From assembly GCF_000425265.1 (NCBI RefSeq), contig NZ_AUDC01000012.1, positions 62,001 to 126,000 on the forward strand: 64,000 nucleotides of DNA, in the 5' to 3' direction. Each line of letters begins with the position of its first letter. The first letter of the stretch is position 1. Below the pieces are notes generated by a model. It worked only from the letters and a program-made list of their open reading frames with translations. It made no database searches and was not told where the DNA came from. The stretch is from Maridesulfovibrio zosterae DSM 11974. Its GTDB lineage: Bacteria; Desulfobacterota; Desulfovibrionia; Desulfovibrionales; Desulfovibrionaceae. Of this stretch, positions 1 through 8,767 are shown in pieces. Position numbers and translations under genes: made by a program.

Positions 1-1899
1 AAACGCCGCGGCTCAATCCAGTCAGGTTTTGCCGGTTATAAGTGGAAGAAAAACGACCACTATCTTATCGACACTCCAGGTGACGCAAACTTCTGCGGAG
101 ACCGCCCCTACTCTCTAGCTGCGGCCGACGGTGCAGTTTTTACTATCGACGCTGTGGACGGAGTAAAACCACTTGCCCGCAAAGCATGGGCCGCAATAGA
201 AAATGCAGAACTTCCCACAGTTATCTTCATCAATAAAATGGACCGCGACCGTGCAGATTTTGATGCTGCATTTGACAGTCTGAGTTCATCGCTTGGAATC
301 AGCCCAGTACTGCTCCAGTATCCCATAGGAATCAAGGAAAATTTCAAAGGCTTTGTAGATATGCTTTCCGGTCAAGCTTATCTGTTCGAAGAGAATGGAA
401 AACTTGCCAAAGCTGGTATCCCTGCCGACATCGCAGACGAAATTGAGGTTCTGCGCGAAACCATGATTGAAAACATTGCGGAAAGCGATGAAGATCTCAT
501 GGAAAAATATCTAGAAGAAGGTGAACTCAGTCCTGAAGAAGTTGCACAGGGTCTCACTTCCGGCATAAAAAAACGCACACTTTTTCCTGTTTGCATCGGT
601 TCTGCTCTGGAAAATAATGGGGGATCATTCCTTCTAGATACTATCCAGACATATCTGCCTTCACCGCTGGAACATGCTCCGTGGATAGGTGAAGACGGTT
701 CCACCCGCGATTCTTCCCCAGATGCACCGGTTGCTCTATTTGTTTTCAAAACCATTGCTGATCCGTTTGCAGGACAGCTCACGGTCTGCCGTGTACTTTC
801 GGGCACAGTTACCGGTGACATGACTCTTACCAACACCAATACCGACTCCAAGGAACGCCTCGGCAATATTCAAATGATGGTTGGTAAAGAGCAAAAACCG
901 ATAAAAGGCGAAATTGGGCCAGGCGCAATTATTACTCTTGCCAAACTGAAAGAAACTTTCACAGGTGACACCCTTTCTTCTGAAAAAGAGAAATTTGGAC
1001 TTAAAAAGCCTGCTATAGCACCGCAATTAATCACTTTTGCGCTTGCTCCTGCAGAAAAAGGAGATGAAGATAAAGTTTTTCAGGCAATACAGAAACTCCT
1101 GGCTGAAGATCTCAATCTCAAACTTTCCCGTGATGAAGAGTCCGGCGACATCCTGCTTTCCGGTATGGGTCAGAACCATATTGAAATCTCCGTTGAAAAA
1201 GCAAGACGCAGATACAAAGCTGATATTATCCTTAAAACTCCCAAAGTTCCCTACCGTGAAACCATCAAAGGCAATGCAGAAGTTCAGGGGCGCTATAAAA
1301 AACAGTCTGGAGGACGCGGACAATTCGGTGACTGCTGGATCAAACTTGAACCTGTTACCAAGGGTGATGGATATAAATTTGTTAACAGTATTGTTGGTGG
1401 CGTAATTCCAAAACAGTATATTCCGGCTGTTGATAAAGGTGTTCAGGAGGCAGCAACCAAAGGCTTCCTGGCAGGATCACCTATCATTGACTTTCAGGTC
1501 ACGCTTTATGATGGATCATATCATTCAGTTGACTCCTCAGAAATGGCCTTTAAAGTTGCAGGTTCCATGGCTTTCAAAAAAGCATGTGAACAGGCTGGAG
1601 TTGCTCTGCTTGAGCCTCTCATGAATGTTGTGGTCGAAGTTCCTGACGAGTTTATGGGTGATATTATCGGAGACCTTTCCAGCCGCCGTGGTAAAGTACT
1701 CGGTTCAGACTCTGCCAGCGGAGTTACCGAAGTTATGGCCCACGTCCCCATGTCTGAAATTCTGCAATATGCACCGGATCTGCGCTCCATGACAGGTGGT
1801 CAGGGAACTTTCACCATGGAAATGTCGCATTACGAAGAATGCCCTCCACAAATTGCTGAAAAAATTATTGAAGAATTCAGTAAAAAAAGCGAAGATTAA
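1..1899 (+). CDS. fusA: Elongation factor G-like translational GTPase (divergent EF-G paralogue), 5' end outside window
   Basis: The frame is open from base 1, so about 55-60 N-terminal residues with the P-loop lie upstream; 632 residues are visible against about 690 for EF-G. Seen: a switch-I-like RRGSI, the G3 box DTPGDANF (visible residues 24-31), the G4 box NKMD (78-81), then EF-G domains II to V, ending with an elongation-factor C-terminal domain rich in Gly and Met (DLRSMTGGQGTF). EF-G moves tRNA and mRNA through the ribosome or acts in ribosome recycling. Odd: canonical EF-G has DTPGHVDF at G3, whose His activates water for GTP hydrolysis; here that position is Asp. This is typical of second-copy EF-G proteins such as actinobacterial EFG2, so this is probably a paralogue rather than the main translocase (inference). 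A terminator follows directly. Confidence 0.9.
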   Translation, partial: KRRGSIQSGFAGYKWKKNDHYLIDTPGDANFCGDRPYSLAAADGAVFTIDAVDGVKPLARKAWAAIENAELPTVIFINKMDRDRADFDAAFDSLSSSLGISPVLLQYPIGIKENFKGFVDMLSGQAYLFEENGKLAKAGIPADIADEIEVLRETMIENIAESDEDLMEKYLEEGELSPEEVAQGLTSGIKKRTLFPVCIGSALENNGGSFLLDTIQTYLPSPLEHAPWIGEDGSTRDSSPDAPVALFVFKTIADPFAGQLTVCRVLSGTVTGDMTLTNTNTDSKERLGNIQMMVGKEQKPIKGEIGPGAIITLAKLKETFTGDTLSSEKEKFGLKKPAIAPQLITFALAPAEKGDEDKVFQAIQKLLAEDLNLKLSRDEESGDILLSGMGQNHIEISVEKARRRYKADIILKTPKVPYRETIKGNAEVQGRYKKQSGGRGQFGDCWIKLEPVTKGDGYKFVNSIVGGVIPKQYIPAVDKGVQEAATKGFLAGSPIIDFQVTLYDGSYHSVDSSEMAFKVAGSMAFKKACEQAGVALLEPLMNVVVEVPDEFMGDIIGDLSSRRGKVLGSDSASGVTEVMAHVPMSEILQYAPDLRSMTGGQGTFTMEMSHYEECPPQIAEKIIEEFSKKSED

Positions 1900-1924
1900 T
1901 TCCAAGCTATTTCAATAAAGAAAC

Positions 1925-1957
1925 AAAGGCCGAAGCATCTGCTGAGGCCTTTTTTCT
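1925..1957 (+). terminator. Rho-independent terminator after the EF-G gene
   Basis: The 7-bp stem AAAGGCC/GGCCTTT (1925-1931 with 1946-1952) is followed by a T-rich tract. It begins 25 bases after the EF-G stop codon. Confidence 0.85.
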
Positions 1958-2137
1958 TTTTTGCAGCTCCCCCCTTGTTTACCGAGGAAAATTAAACTAC
2001 TTAAGGGGTTGCTCTTAAGTATAGACAAAATTCAAGAGTATAGATGACTGAAATGTAATCCATGTGATACTATATGTAGCTATGATGAGTCAGCATACAT
2101 AAATATATATTAAATACTTTAACCGACTTAAATTACC

Positions 2138-2848
2138 GTGAACATATTAAGAACTTTATTTTTTTACATTGTATTTTTTCCGGCCACCATCTTTTTTTCA
2201 ATGGTAGCCATTATTGTCCGAAATCAGGCCGGAAGTCACTGGTGTGAACGCAACTGGGGCAGACTTGTTGTCTGGCTCTGTGCCAGCAATAATGATGTTG
2301 ATTTAAGCGCGCTAGATGAAAACCAGACTTATGTTTTCATGGTCAACCACCAGAGTTTTTATGACATTCCGCTGCTTTTTAAATTTCTTGCTCCATGGCA
2401 ATTCAAATTTGTAGCCAAAAAATCACTTTTTGATTTTCCGGTATTCGGCCATGCAATGACCGCTGCCAACCATATTTCTATTGACCGGGAAAACCGTAGA
2501 CAAGGCATGCGTGATATCCAGAATGCGATTGATGTTGCCAACGGCGGAAACGCCCCTTTGATTTTCCCTGAAGGCACACGCAATCCCGATCCTAAGCAAC
2601 TGCTGCCTTTTAAAACAGGTGGTATGGTTCTGGCTCTTAAATGCCAAAAGCCTATCGCTCCTATTGTTATGTGCGGCGCAGACAAAGTCTGTAGAAAAGG
2701 AAGCATGTGGATGAATCCTTTTAAAAACATCAAAATCAAAGCGCTTCCACCTATAGATATTTCTGAATACACTGTGCGCGATCGCCTCAAGCTCAAAGAA
2801 CAACTAGAAGAAGTCATGGGCAAGACCTATGCGGAGCTAAGAAAATGA
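2138..2848 (+). CDS. plsC: 1-acyl-sn-glycerol-3-phosphate acyltransferase
   Basis: Transfers a second acyl chain to lysophosphatidic acid to make phosphatidic acid, the precursor of all glycerophospholipids, at the inner membrane. The 236-residue protein shows an N-terminal hydrophobic segment (about 5-27), the catalytic HX4D motif (H71-D76 in NHQSFYD) and the acceptor-binding FPEGTR motif (143-148), all hallmarks of the PlsC family. The start is GTG with no strong ribosome binding site; no better in-frame start is visible nearby. The stop overlaps the start of the RNase J gene by 4 bases (ATGA), so the two are translationally coupled. The product feeds cdsA, which lies about 14 kb downstream. 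Confidence 0.93.
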   Translation: MNILRTLFFYIVFFPATIFFSMVAIIVRNQAGSHWCERNWGRLVVWLCASNNDVDLSALDENQTYVFMVNHQSFYDIPLLFKFLAPWQFKFVAKKSLFDFPVFGHAMTAANHISIDRENRRQGMRDIQNAIDVANGGNAPLIFPEGTRNPDPKQLLPFKTGGMVLALKCQKPIAPIVMCGADKVCRKGSMWMNPFKNIKIKALPPIDISEYTVRDRLKLKEQLEEVMGKTYAELRK

Positions 2849-4548
2849 GCGAACCTCAGCTTACGGTATGTCCTCTCGGCGGATTGGGTGAAATTGGGCT
2901 GAACTGTATGATGCTCAGTACAGCAGAATCTGTTGTGGTTATTGACTGCGGGTTGATTTTCCCTGACGATGCCCTGTTCGGAGTAGACATCGCTATTCCG
3001 CGTTTCGACCATATTCTTGCCAATAAAGACCTCGTTAAAGGAATCGTGCTTACTCACGGTCATGAAGATCACATCGGCGCCCTGCCATGGCTGCTTCCAT
3101 ATCTTAATGTTCCGGTCTACGGTTCAGGATTTACACTTGGTCTGGTTGAAAACAAACTTCGTGAGCATAATCTTGAAAATTATGTAGACCTGCGTGAAGT
3201 CAAAGCTCATGACCGTATACAGCTTGGAGATATGGCTGTTAATTTTTTTCCAGTCTGCCATTCCATCATTGACGGATTCGGACTGGGCATTGAAACACCG
3301 GTAGGACGGGTTGTACATACCGGTGATTTTAAAATCGACCGTAATCCTCTTGATGGTCACGCTACCGATCTTGAAGCATTTAAAAACTTTTCCAGACAGG
3401 GTGTAACACTGCTCTTTTCTGATTCTACCAACATCGAGCAGGACGGATACGCACTTACTGAACGCGAAATTAAAAGCTCCATGCGTGATCTGTTTGAAGA
3501 AGCCGAAGGCCGCATTCTGGTCACACTCTTCTCCAGCCACATTCAGCGGATGCAGGAAATTTTCGACCTGGCTGAAGAAACAGGAAGAAAAGTCGGCATC
3601 AGCGGTAAATCCCTTTCACGCAATATTGATCTCGCCCGTGAACAAGGTAAATTAAGAGTTCATGAACGCAACATAATAGATCTTCAAGACCTGCCTGATT
3701 ACCGTGATGATGAAGTTGTACTGCTGGTGACAGGATCACAAGGAGAGGCACTTGCCTCTCTGGCCCGCCTTTCCACCGGAGACCACCGTCAGCTTTCTAT
3801 TAAAGATGGTGACCTTGTGCTCATGTCCTCGCGCTTCATTCCGGGGAATACCAAGGCCATTACCAGAGTAATCAACAGGCTTTATAAGCTTGGTGCAGAA
3901 GTACTCTATGAGAAAGTTCAGGGAATTCATGCTTCCGGCCATGCGCACAAAGAGGAACTGCGCATGATGCTTGAAGCTGTACAACCTAAATATTTCATTC
4001 CGGTTCACGGAGAATACCGCCACCTTATCAAACATTCACGGCTTGCTGTTGAAACAGGTGTAGCCCCGGAAAGGGCACTTGTAATCGAAGATGGAGAGCC
4101 GGTGACCTTCCTGCTGCATGGCATACGTTTTGAAGAAAATGTTCAGGTGCAGTGTACGCTGGTAGACGGTAAAGGAGTCGGTGATGTAGGACAGACAGTC
4201 CTTAAAGAACGCCAACTTCTCGCAGGCGAAGGTCTGGTGATTGTTGCACTGGTCGTAGAAGTTTCTACAGGTGAGATACTGCGCGGACCGGAAGTTCTAT
4301 CCAAAGGATTTGTTTTCGAACAGCAATATTCACATCTGCTGGAAGATGCAAAATGTATTGTCCTTGATGTATACGAAAATATCCCTCCGGGCCAGACAAC
4401 AAAACTTAAAGAACGCATCCGCTCTGCTCTGCGCAGATTTTTCCGTAAAGTTCTGGGACGTGATCCTGTAGTGATTCCCCTCGTAATTTCCATAACAGGC
4501 GATGAAGATAAAGATAGCGAAGCAATGTGTGATAAGTGCGTGTTATAA
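2845..4548 (+). CDS. rnj: Ribonuclease J
   Basis: A beta-lactamase/beta-CASP ribonuclease with 5'-3' exo- and endonuclease activity in mRNA decay and rRNA maturation (family knowledge). The 567 residues match the usual 550-570. Seen: metal-binding HGHEDH at 71-76, later metallo-hydrolase motifs HTGDFKID and PVHGEYRH, the beta-CASP segment MSSRFIPGN and ASGHAHKEEL, and the RNase J C-terminal domain ending near RRFFRKVLGRDPVV. The last residues, CDKCVL, hold a CxxC pair that is not part of the core family; its meaning is unknown. It overlaps plsC by 4 bases. No obvious hairpin terminator follows before the next promoter. Confidence 0.95.
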   Translation: MSEPQLTVCPLGGLGEIGLNCMMLSTAESVVVIDCGLIFPDDALFGVDIAIPRFDHILANKDLVKGIVLTHGHEDHIGALPWLLPYLNVPVYGSGFTLGLVENKLREHNLENYVDLREVKAHDRIQLGDMAVNFFPVCHSIIDGFGLGIETPVGRVVHTGDFKIDRNPLDGHATDLEAFKNFSRQGVTLLFSDSTNIEQDGYALTEREIKSSMRDLFEEAEGRILVTLFSSHIQRMQEIFDLAEETGRKVGISGKSLSRNIDLAREQGKLRVHERNIIDLQDLPDYRDDEVVLLVTGSQGEALASLARLSTGDHRQLSIKDGDLVLMSSRFIPGNTKAITRVINRLYKLGAEVLYEKVQGIHASGHAHKEELRMMLEAVQPKYFIPVHGEYRHLIKHSRLAVETGVAPERALVIEDGEPVTFLLHGIRFEENVQVQCTLVDGKGVGDVGQTVLKERQLLAGEGLVIVALVVEVSTGEILRGPEVLSKGFVFEQQYSHLLEDAKCIVLDVYENIPPGQTTKLKERIRSALRRFFRKVLGRDPVVIPLVISITGDEDKDSEAMCDKCVL

Positions 4549-4585
4549 ACGGCATTTATTATTAAATATAGACAGGAAAATTAAT

Positions 4586-4613
4586 TTGATTGATTTATTA
4601 TTTATGATATAAT
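4586..4613 (+). promoter_or_regulatory. Sigma-70-type promoter for the FAH-family gene
   Basis: A TTGATT box (4586-4591) and a perfect TATAAT (4608-4613) are 16 bases apart in AT-rich DNA, 37 bases upstream of the start codon. This suggests the next gene is transcribed separately from plsC-rnj. Confidence 0.65.
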
Positions 4614-4650
4614 CAAACGACAATCTGTTTAAATTCCTCAAGGAGAATAA

Positions 4651-5418
4651 ATGAAAGTTTTCAGAATCAGGCATAACGAAAAAATTTTTTATGCGACATT
4701 TGAAAAAGACCATTTCAAACCTCTGATTGCCGGATTGACTAACACTGAAACAATCCCGCTTTCTGAAAGCACCGTTCTCCCCATTGTAGTTCCTTCTAAA
4801 ATTATCTGTGTCGGGCTTAACTATAAAAAACACGCCAGCGAACTGAATATGGATCTGGGTGACGAGCCTATGATCTTTCTGAAACCGCCGTCAGCTATTA
4901 TCGGCAACAATGATGCGATAGTTCTTCCATCAACCTCACAACAAGTTGATTATGAGGCTGAACTGGCTGTAATCATCGGGCAACCAATTAAAAACATGCC
5001 CCCTGAAAAAATTGCACCGCTGATTTTCGGTTATGCATGCGCCAATGATGTCACAGCAAGAGATTTCCAGCGTAAGGATACCCTTTTCACCAGAGCCAAG
5101 GGATTTGACACTTTCGCCCCTATCGGCCCCTGCATTGAAACCAGTCTTGATACAACATCACTGGCTATCCGGACAATAGTTAATGATAAAGTAAGGCAGG
5201 AAGGCAACACTTCGGATATGTTGTATACTCCAATACAGCTGGTCAGCTATATTTCTCAGATCATGACCCTCAATCCAGGCGATGTAATTATGACTGGAAC
5301 TCCAGACGGGATCGGTACTATAAATGCCGGTGACAAAGTCGAAATTGAAATCGAAGGCATCGGCACACTCACTAATACAGTCGTTTCCGATGAATCATCA
5401 AAAATTCCAGTGCAGTAA
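4651..5418 (+). CDS. Fumarylacetoacetate hydrolase (FAH) family protein
   Basis: The FAH fold covers hydrolases and decarboxylases of acylpyruvates, oxaloacetate and 2-hydroxyhepta-diene-dioates; the exact substrate cannot be read from sequence. The 255 residues have a short N-terminal domain (about 1-48) and a C-terminal catalytic domain starting at KIICVGLNY. Metal ligands are visible as E103 and E105 in DYEAELAVIIG and D133 in ANDVTARDFQ; the conserved GDVIMTGTPDGIG loop is near the C-terminus. The ribosome binding site AAGGAG lies 10 bases before ATG. It has its own promoter and no functional partners nearby, so its role remains open; acylpyruvase or oxaloacetate tautomerase activity is possible. 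Confidence 0.85.
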   Translation: MKVFRIRHNEKIFYATFEKDHFKPLIAGLTNTETIPLSESTVLPIVVPSKIICVGLNYKKHASELNMDLGDEPMIFLKPPSAIIGNNDAIVLPSTSQQVDYEAELAVIIGQPIKNMPPEKIAPLIFGYACANDVTARDFQRKDTLFTRAKGFDTFAPIGPCIETSLDTTSLAIRTIVNDKVRQEGNTSDMLYTPIQLVSYISQIMTLNPGDVIMTGTPDGIGTINAGDKVEIEIEGIGTLTNTVVSDESSKIPVQ

Positions 5419-5532
5419 AGGATTTATTCTGTCCTGCTTAATCTATGAAATCAAAAATATTTTTCCAAAAAGCTACCACCGGGACTTGCTTTTAAAATTA
5501 ATTCCCTGTAATGGTGCGTAGCCAAATTCGCA

Positions 5533-5590
5533 CATCCCGCGCAATTTCTAGGGTGCCTGCAACAGGTGCAGGTTCATTACGGCCGGGATG
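5533..5590 (+). promoter_or_regulatory. Structured mRNA leader of rpsB (possible S2-responsive element)
   Basis: An outer helix CATCCCG/CGGGATG (5533-5539 with 5584-5590) encloses an inner hairpin CCTGCA/TGCAGG (5556-5561 with 5567-5572, loop ACAGG). It ends just before the rpsB ribosome binding site (AGGAGG, 5602-5607). Such leaders often mediate feedback by the ribosomal protein; that role is inferred here. Confidence 0.5.
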
Positions 5591-5613
5591 GAGGAAAAAC
5601 CCAGGAGGAAATT

Positions 5614-6396
5614 ATGGCATATGTAACTATGAAACAAATGCTGGAGACCGGCGTTCACTTTGGTCACCAGACCCGCAGATGGAATCCCAAAATGCGTCCT
5701 TACATTTTCGGCGCACGTAACGGAATCCATATTATGGACCTGCAGCAGACTGTTAAGCTTTTCCGTAAAGCTCACGACTTTATCTCTGATACTGTTGCTA
5801 AAGGCGGAAAGGTCCTGTTCATCGGAACCAAGCGTCAGGCTCAGGAAGCAATTGCTGCTGAAGCAAGCCGCGCTGGCATGTTCCACGTAACACACCGCTG
5901 GATGGGTGGTACTCTTACCAACTTCCAGACAATTAAAAAAAGCATCGATCGCCTCAAAAACCTTGAGGAAATGTTCGAAGACGGTTCCATCAAACGTTTC
6001 CCCAAAAAGGAAATCGTAATGATGGGTCGTGAGGTTAAAAAACTTAATCTTGCACTCGGTGGTATCAAAGACCTTAACGGTGCCCCAACTATCGCTTTCG
6101 TAATTGATCCTAAGCGTGAGCAGATCGCTATTCAGGAATGCCGTAAACTCGGTATCCCAGTAGTCGCTGTTGTAGACTCCAACTGCGACCCAGATATGGT
6201 TGACTACATCATCCCCGGTAACGATGACGCTATCCGTGCTATCAAGCTCTTCGCAGCTCACATGGCAGACGCTTGTCTTGAAGGCGCAGCCCGCCGTAAA
6301 GAAGACAAGGAAATGGAAGCTGAAAAGACTAAAGCTACCGAAAAAGCTGTAGAAACTGAAGCAAAAGCAGAAGAAACTCCTCAGGAGGCAAAATAG
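5614..6396 (+). CDS. rpsB: 30S ribosomal protein uS2
   Basis: Ribosomal protein S2, one of the last to join the small subunit. 260 residues; the N-terminus [19 protein letters not shown] and the later segments [11 protein letters not shown] and [15 protein letters not shown] are diagnostic. The ATG at 5614 follows an AGGAGG at ideal spacing; a GTG 48 bases upstream is in frame but lies inside the leader hairpin and is rejected. The last 30 residues form a Glu/Lys/Ala-rich tail with low complexity. The tail's coding region contains the ribosome binding site for tsf, which starts 2 bases after the stop. Confidence 0.98.
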   Translation: MAYVTMKQMLETGVHFGHQTRRWNPKMRPYIFGARNGIHIMDLQQTVKLFRKAHDFISDTVAKGGKVLFIGTKRQAQEAIAAEASRAGMFHVTHRWMGGTLTNFQTIKKSIDRLKNLEEMFEDGSIKRFPKKEIVMMGREVKKLNLALGGIKDLNGAPTIAFVIDPKREQIAIQECRKLGIPVVAVVDSNCDPDMVDYIIPGNDDAIRAIKLFAAHMADACLEGAARRKEDKEMEAEKTKATEKAVETEAKAEETPQEAK

Positions 6397-6398
6397 TC

Positions 6399-7028
6399 AT
6401 GGCTATTACCGCACAGATGGTTAAGTCCCTGCGCGAAAAGACCGGCGTAGGAATGATGGACTGCAAAAAAGCTCTTAATGAGACTAATGGTGACGAAGAG
6501 AAAGCAATTAAATATCTTCGCGAAAAAGGTCTCGCTAAAGCAGCTAAAAAAGCAGGTCGCGCTACCAGCGAAGGTCTGATCGGCACATACACCCACAGCA
6601 ATGGTAAACTCGTTGCTATGGTTGAACTTAAATGTGAAACTGACTTCGTTGCTAAAGCAGACCAGTTTATTCAGCTTTCCAAAGACCTCGCTATGCAGGT
6701 TGCAGCAACAAGCCCACTTTGCGTAAATCCTGAAGAACTTCCTCAGGATATTCTGGAGAAAGAAAAAGCTATCTACCTCCAGCAGGCAATTGCCGAAGGC
6801 AAACCTGAAAATATCGCTGCAAAGATCGTCGAAGGACGTATCAATAAATACTACAAGGAAGTCTGTTTGATTGAACAGCCTTTCATTAAAGATGATAAAA
6901 AGACCATTAAGGACCTCCTTAATGAGACCATCGCTATTCTCGGTGAGAATATGCAGATCGGACGCTTCGCCCGCATCAACCTTGCGGAAGCAGTTGCCGA
7001 AGAGCAAGAAGAAGCAGAAGCTGAATAA
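6399..7028 (+). CDS. tsf: Elongation factor Ts
   Basis: Nucleotide exchange factor for EF-Tu. The N-terminal UBA-like domain (residues 1-55, MVKSLREKTGVGMMDCKKAL) and the TDFVAK motif that contacts EF-Tu (81-86) are plain. At 209 residues it is of the short type (as in Thermus, about 196), with one core subdomain rather than the two of E. coli (283); the C-terminus is a Glu/Ala-rich tail. It is in the classic rpsB-tsf pair, 2 bases apart, with a strong terminator 12 bases after the stop. Confidence 0.97.
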   Translation: MAITAQMVKSLREKTGVGMMDCKKALNETNGDEEKAIKYLREKGLAKAAKKAGRATSEGLIGTYTHSNGKLVAMVELKCETDFVAKADQFIQLSKDLAMQVAATSPLCVNPEELPQDILEKEKAIYLQQAIAEGKPENIAAKIVEGRINKYYKEVCLIEQPFIKDDKKTIKDLLNETIAILGENMQIGRFARINLAEAVAEEQEEAEAE

Positions 7029-7040
7029 GACTTCAATAAA

Positions 7041-7066
7041 ACGGGCCGCAAGGCCCGTTTTTTTTG
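7041..7066 (+). terminator. Terminator of the rpsB-tsf operon
   Basis: A 7-bp GC-rich stem ACGGGCC/GGCCCGT (7041-7047 with 7052-7058) with a GCAA tetraloop and a run of nine T. Confidence 0.95.
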
Positions 7067-7223
7067 TCCATTTTTTAACAAGCATATTTCCTACTACCAA
7101 GGACAAAATTGAACCTGTATAATTTTGATATTCACAGCACAGATTCACGGCGAAATACTCCGGCTCCGATGTGGCATTTTCACCACCTCGACTGTATGAG
7201 AATTTCGATGATAGATATTTTTC

Positions 7224-7302
7224 AAAGCTCAAATTCATAACGGATCACCTCCGTGTGGGTTTGAGCTTTTTAAAGGGGTAATTTCAGGTTGAACTCCCCT
7301 TT
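7224..7302. promoter_or_regulatory. Tandem inverted repeats upstream of pyrH, one enclosing a 16S 3'-end-like sequence
   Basis: The first is a perfect 10-bp repeat AAAGCTCAAA/TTTGAGCTTT (7224-7233 with 7260-7269) ending in TTTTT; within it lies a second hairpin ACGGA/TCCGT (7240-7244 with 7250-7254). The enclosed GGATCACCTCC equals the 3' end of bacterial 16S rRNA. The second is AAAGGGG/CCCCTTT (7272-7278 with 7296-7302). On the plus strand they could act as terminator or attenuator; on the minus strand the same bases make a strong ribosome binding site and ATG held inside the hairpin. Confidence 0.4.
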
Positions 7303-7433
7303 TACACAGGCCGATTGGCAGTAATAATAATTTCCTGCTAGAATCAGCGAGATTTTTGTAAAAAAAAATATGTGAAGATACCGGATACAAGGGGTTAAAT
7401 TTCCCCATTTGACACACTAAAACATCCGGAAGT

Positions 7434-7460
7434 CGGACAAGTACTCATAACCGGACAAGT
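7434..7460 (+). repeat. 9-base direct repeat before pyrH
   Basis: CGGACAAGT occurs at 7434-7442 and 7452-7460, 18 bases apart, in the last 50 bases before the start codon. It could be a regulator site or chance. Confidence 0.35.
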
Positions 7461-7483
7461 TCCGCGGAAAAACGAGGGAAACT

Positions 7484-8203
7484 ATGGACAAATTGCACTA
7501 TTCACGGGTAATGATCAAACTCAGCGGTGAAGCACTGGCTGGAGATCAGCAGTTCGGTATTAAGCCCGCAGCAATCAGCCAGTTTGCTGGTGAAATAGCT
7601 GCAGCTGCAAAAGCGGGTTTGCAGGTAGCTCTGGTAATCGGCGGCGGAAATATTTTTCGCGGTATGTCTGACTCAGCAAAAGGCATGGACCGTGCTTCTG
7701 CCGACTATATGGGAATGCTTGCAACTATCATGAACGCTCTTGCTGTTCAGGATGCCCTTGAAAAAATGGGTTGTGACACACGTGTTATGTCTGCAATTCC
7801 CATGCAGGCAGTAGCTGAGCCCTACATTCGCCGCAGAGCCGTCCGTCACCTTGAAAAAGGCCGGGTGGTAATTTGTGCAGCCGGAACAGGTAACCCTTAT
7901 TTTACGACTGACACCGCTGCAGCATTAAGAGCTATGGAGCTTAAAACTGAAGCTATCATAAAAGCTACAAAAGTTGACGGAGTCTACGATAAAGACCCCA
8001 TGAAGTATGACGACGCAGTTAAATATGAATCTATCACCTACCTTGAGACACTTGAAAAAAGACTGGGTGTAATGGACTCCACAGCCACTTCACTGGCCAT
8101 GGATAACAATATGCCGATAATTGTCTTTAACCTTTTCGAAGAAGGGAACATCGGAAGAGTTGTCAGAGGTGAGAAGATTGGAACAATTGTTCACGGAGGA
8201 TAA
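7484..8203 (+). CDS. pyrH: UMP kinase
   Basis: Phosphorylates UMP to UDP, the step feeding all pyrimidine nucleotides. It is a bacterial hexameric enzyme of the amino-acid kinase fold, unrelated to eukaryotic UMP/CMP kinase. 239 residues, normal length. Seen: KLSGEALAG at the N-terminus (phosphate-binding Lys), [23 protein letters not shown] and [10 protein letters not shown], all characteristic. The start has a GAGGGA ribosome binding site. It is followed 2 bases later by frr, the order found in most bacteria. Confidence 0.97.
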   Translation: MDKLHYSRVMIKLSGEALAGDQQFGIKPAAISQFAGEIAAAAKAGLQVALVIGGGNIFRGMSDSAKGMDRASADYMGMLATIMNALAVQDALEKMGCDTRVMSAIPMQAVAEPYIRRRAVRHLEKGRVVICAAGTGNPYFTTDTAAALRAMELKTEAIIKATKVDGVYDKDPMKYDDAVKYESITYLETLEKRLGVMDSTATSLAMDNNMPIIVFNLFEEGNIGRVVRGEKIGTIVHGG

Positions 8204-8205
8204 TA

Positions 8206-8763
8206 ATGATTAATGAAGTTCTTGCCGATGGCAAAAAAAGAATGGACGGCGCTCTGACCAGCCTTGAAAACGATTTCGCTAAACTGCGCACAGGCCGAGC
8301 ATCAACATCTCTGGTCGACCAGACAGTTGTTGATTACTACGGCACTCCTACTCCCATCATTCAGCTGGCTTCTGTTGCTGTGCCTGATTCACGCACAATT
8401 ACTATTCAGCCCTGGGACAAAGGAGCTTTTCCGCTTATTGAAAAAGCTTTGATGCAGTCAGACCTTGGTCTCAATCCGGTTAATGATGGTAAGCAATTAC
8501 GCATTTCCATTCCGCCGCTCACAGAAGAGCGTCGTAAGGATCTGGTAAAAATAGCTAAAAAATATACAGAAGATTCCAAAGTTGCCATCCGTAACGTCCG
8601 CCGTGATATGAATGACACTCTGAAGAAGCTGGAAAAGGACAAGGATATTTCCGAAGACGAACAGCGCAAAGCTCAGGACGATGTTCAGAAAATCACTGAT
8701 GATTTTGTCAAAAAATGTGATGCAGCTTGTGTTGTAAAAGAAAAGGAAATTCTGGAAATCTAA
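8206..8763 (+). CDS. frr: Ribosome recycling factor
   Basis: Splits the post-termination ribosome together with EF-G. 185 residues, the standard length. Diagnostic segments are LRTGRAST near residue 28, [16 protein letters not shown] near 105 and the long helical C-terminus of domain I. GGAGG overlapping the end of pyrH serves as the ribosome binding site. It lies 4 bases before uppS. Confidence 0.97.
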   Translation: MINEVLADGKKRMDGALTSLENDFAKLRTGRASTSLVDQTVVDYYGTPTPIIQLASVAVPDSRTITIQPWDKGAFPLIEKALMQSDLGLNPVNDGKQLRISIPPLTEERRKDLVKIAKKYTEDSKVAIRNVRRDMNDTLKKLEKDKDISEDEQRKAQDDVQKITDDFVKKCDAACVVKEKEILEI

Positions 8764-8767
8764 TACG

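Larger units (their letters stand above)
7067..7483. other. 417-base intergenic region between tsf and pyrH
   Basis: No gene was recognised on either strand. It holds two adjacent hairpins (7224-7271 and 7272-7302), a small GGGG/CCCC hairpin near 7391-7406, a TTGACA at 7409-7414 with no convincing -10 partner at 17 bases, and a 9-base direct repeat just before pyrH. A minus-strand ATG at 7236-7238 has a perfect ribosome binding site but its frame runs on antisense through tsf. Confidence 0.5.

Noticed and set aside
5566-5613. GTG start giving rpsB 16 extra residues
   Set aside because: It lies within the leader hairpin; the ATG at 5614 has the ideal AGGAGG and gives the conserved N-terminus.
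6381-7238. A 285-residue minus-strand open frame with a perfect ribosome binding site
   Set aside because: Most of it is antisense to tsf and its protein looks like a shadow (Phe/Leu/Cys-rich). The start signal is kept as a finding, but not the gene.
7196-7240. A 14-residue open frame (MRISMIDIFQSSNS) before the hairpin upstream of pyrH, as an attenuation leader peptide
   Set aside because: No run of regulatory codons and no clear ribosome binding site; chance frame.
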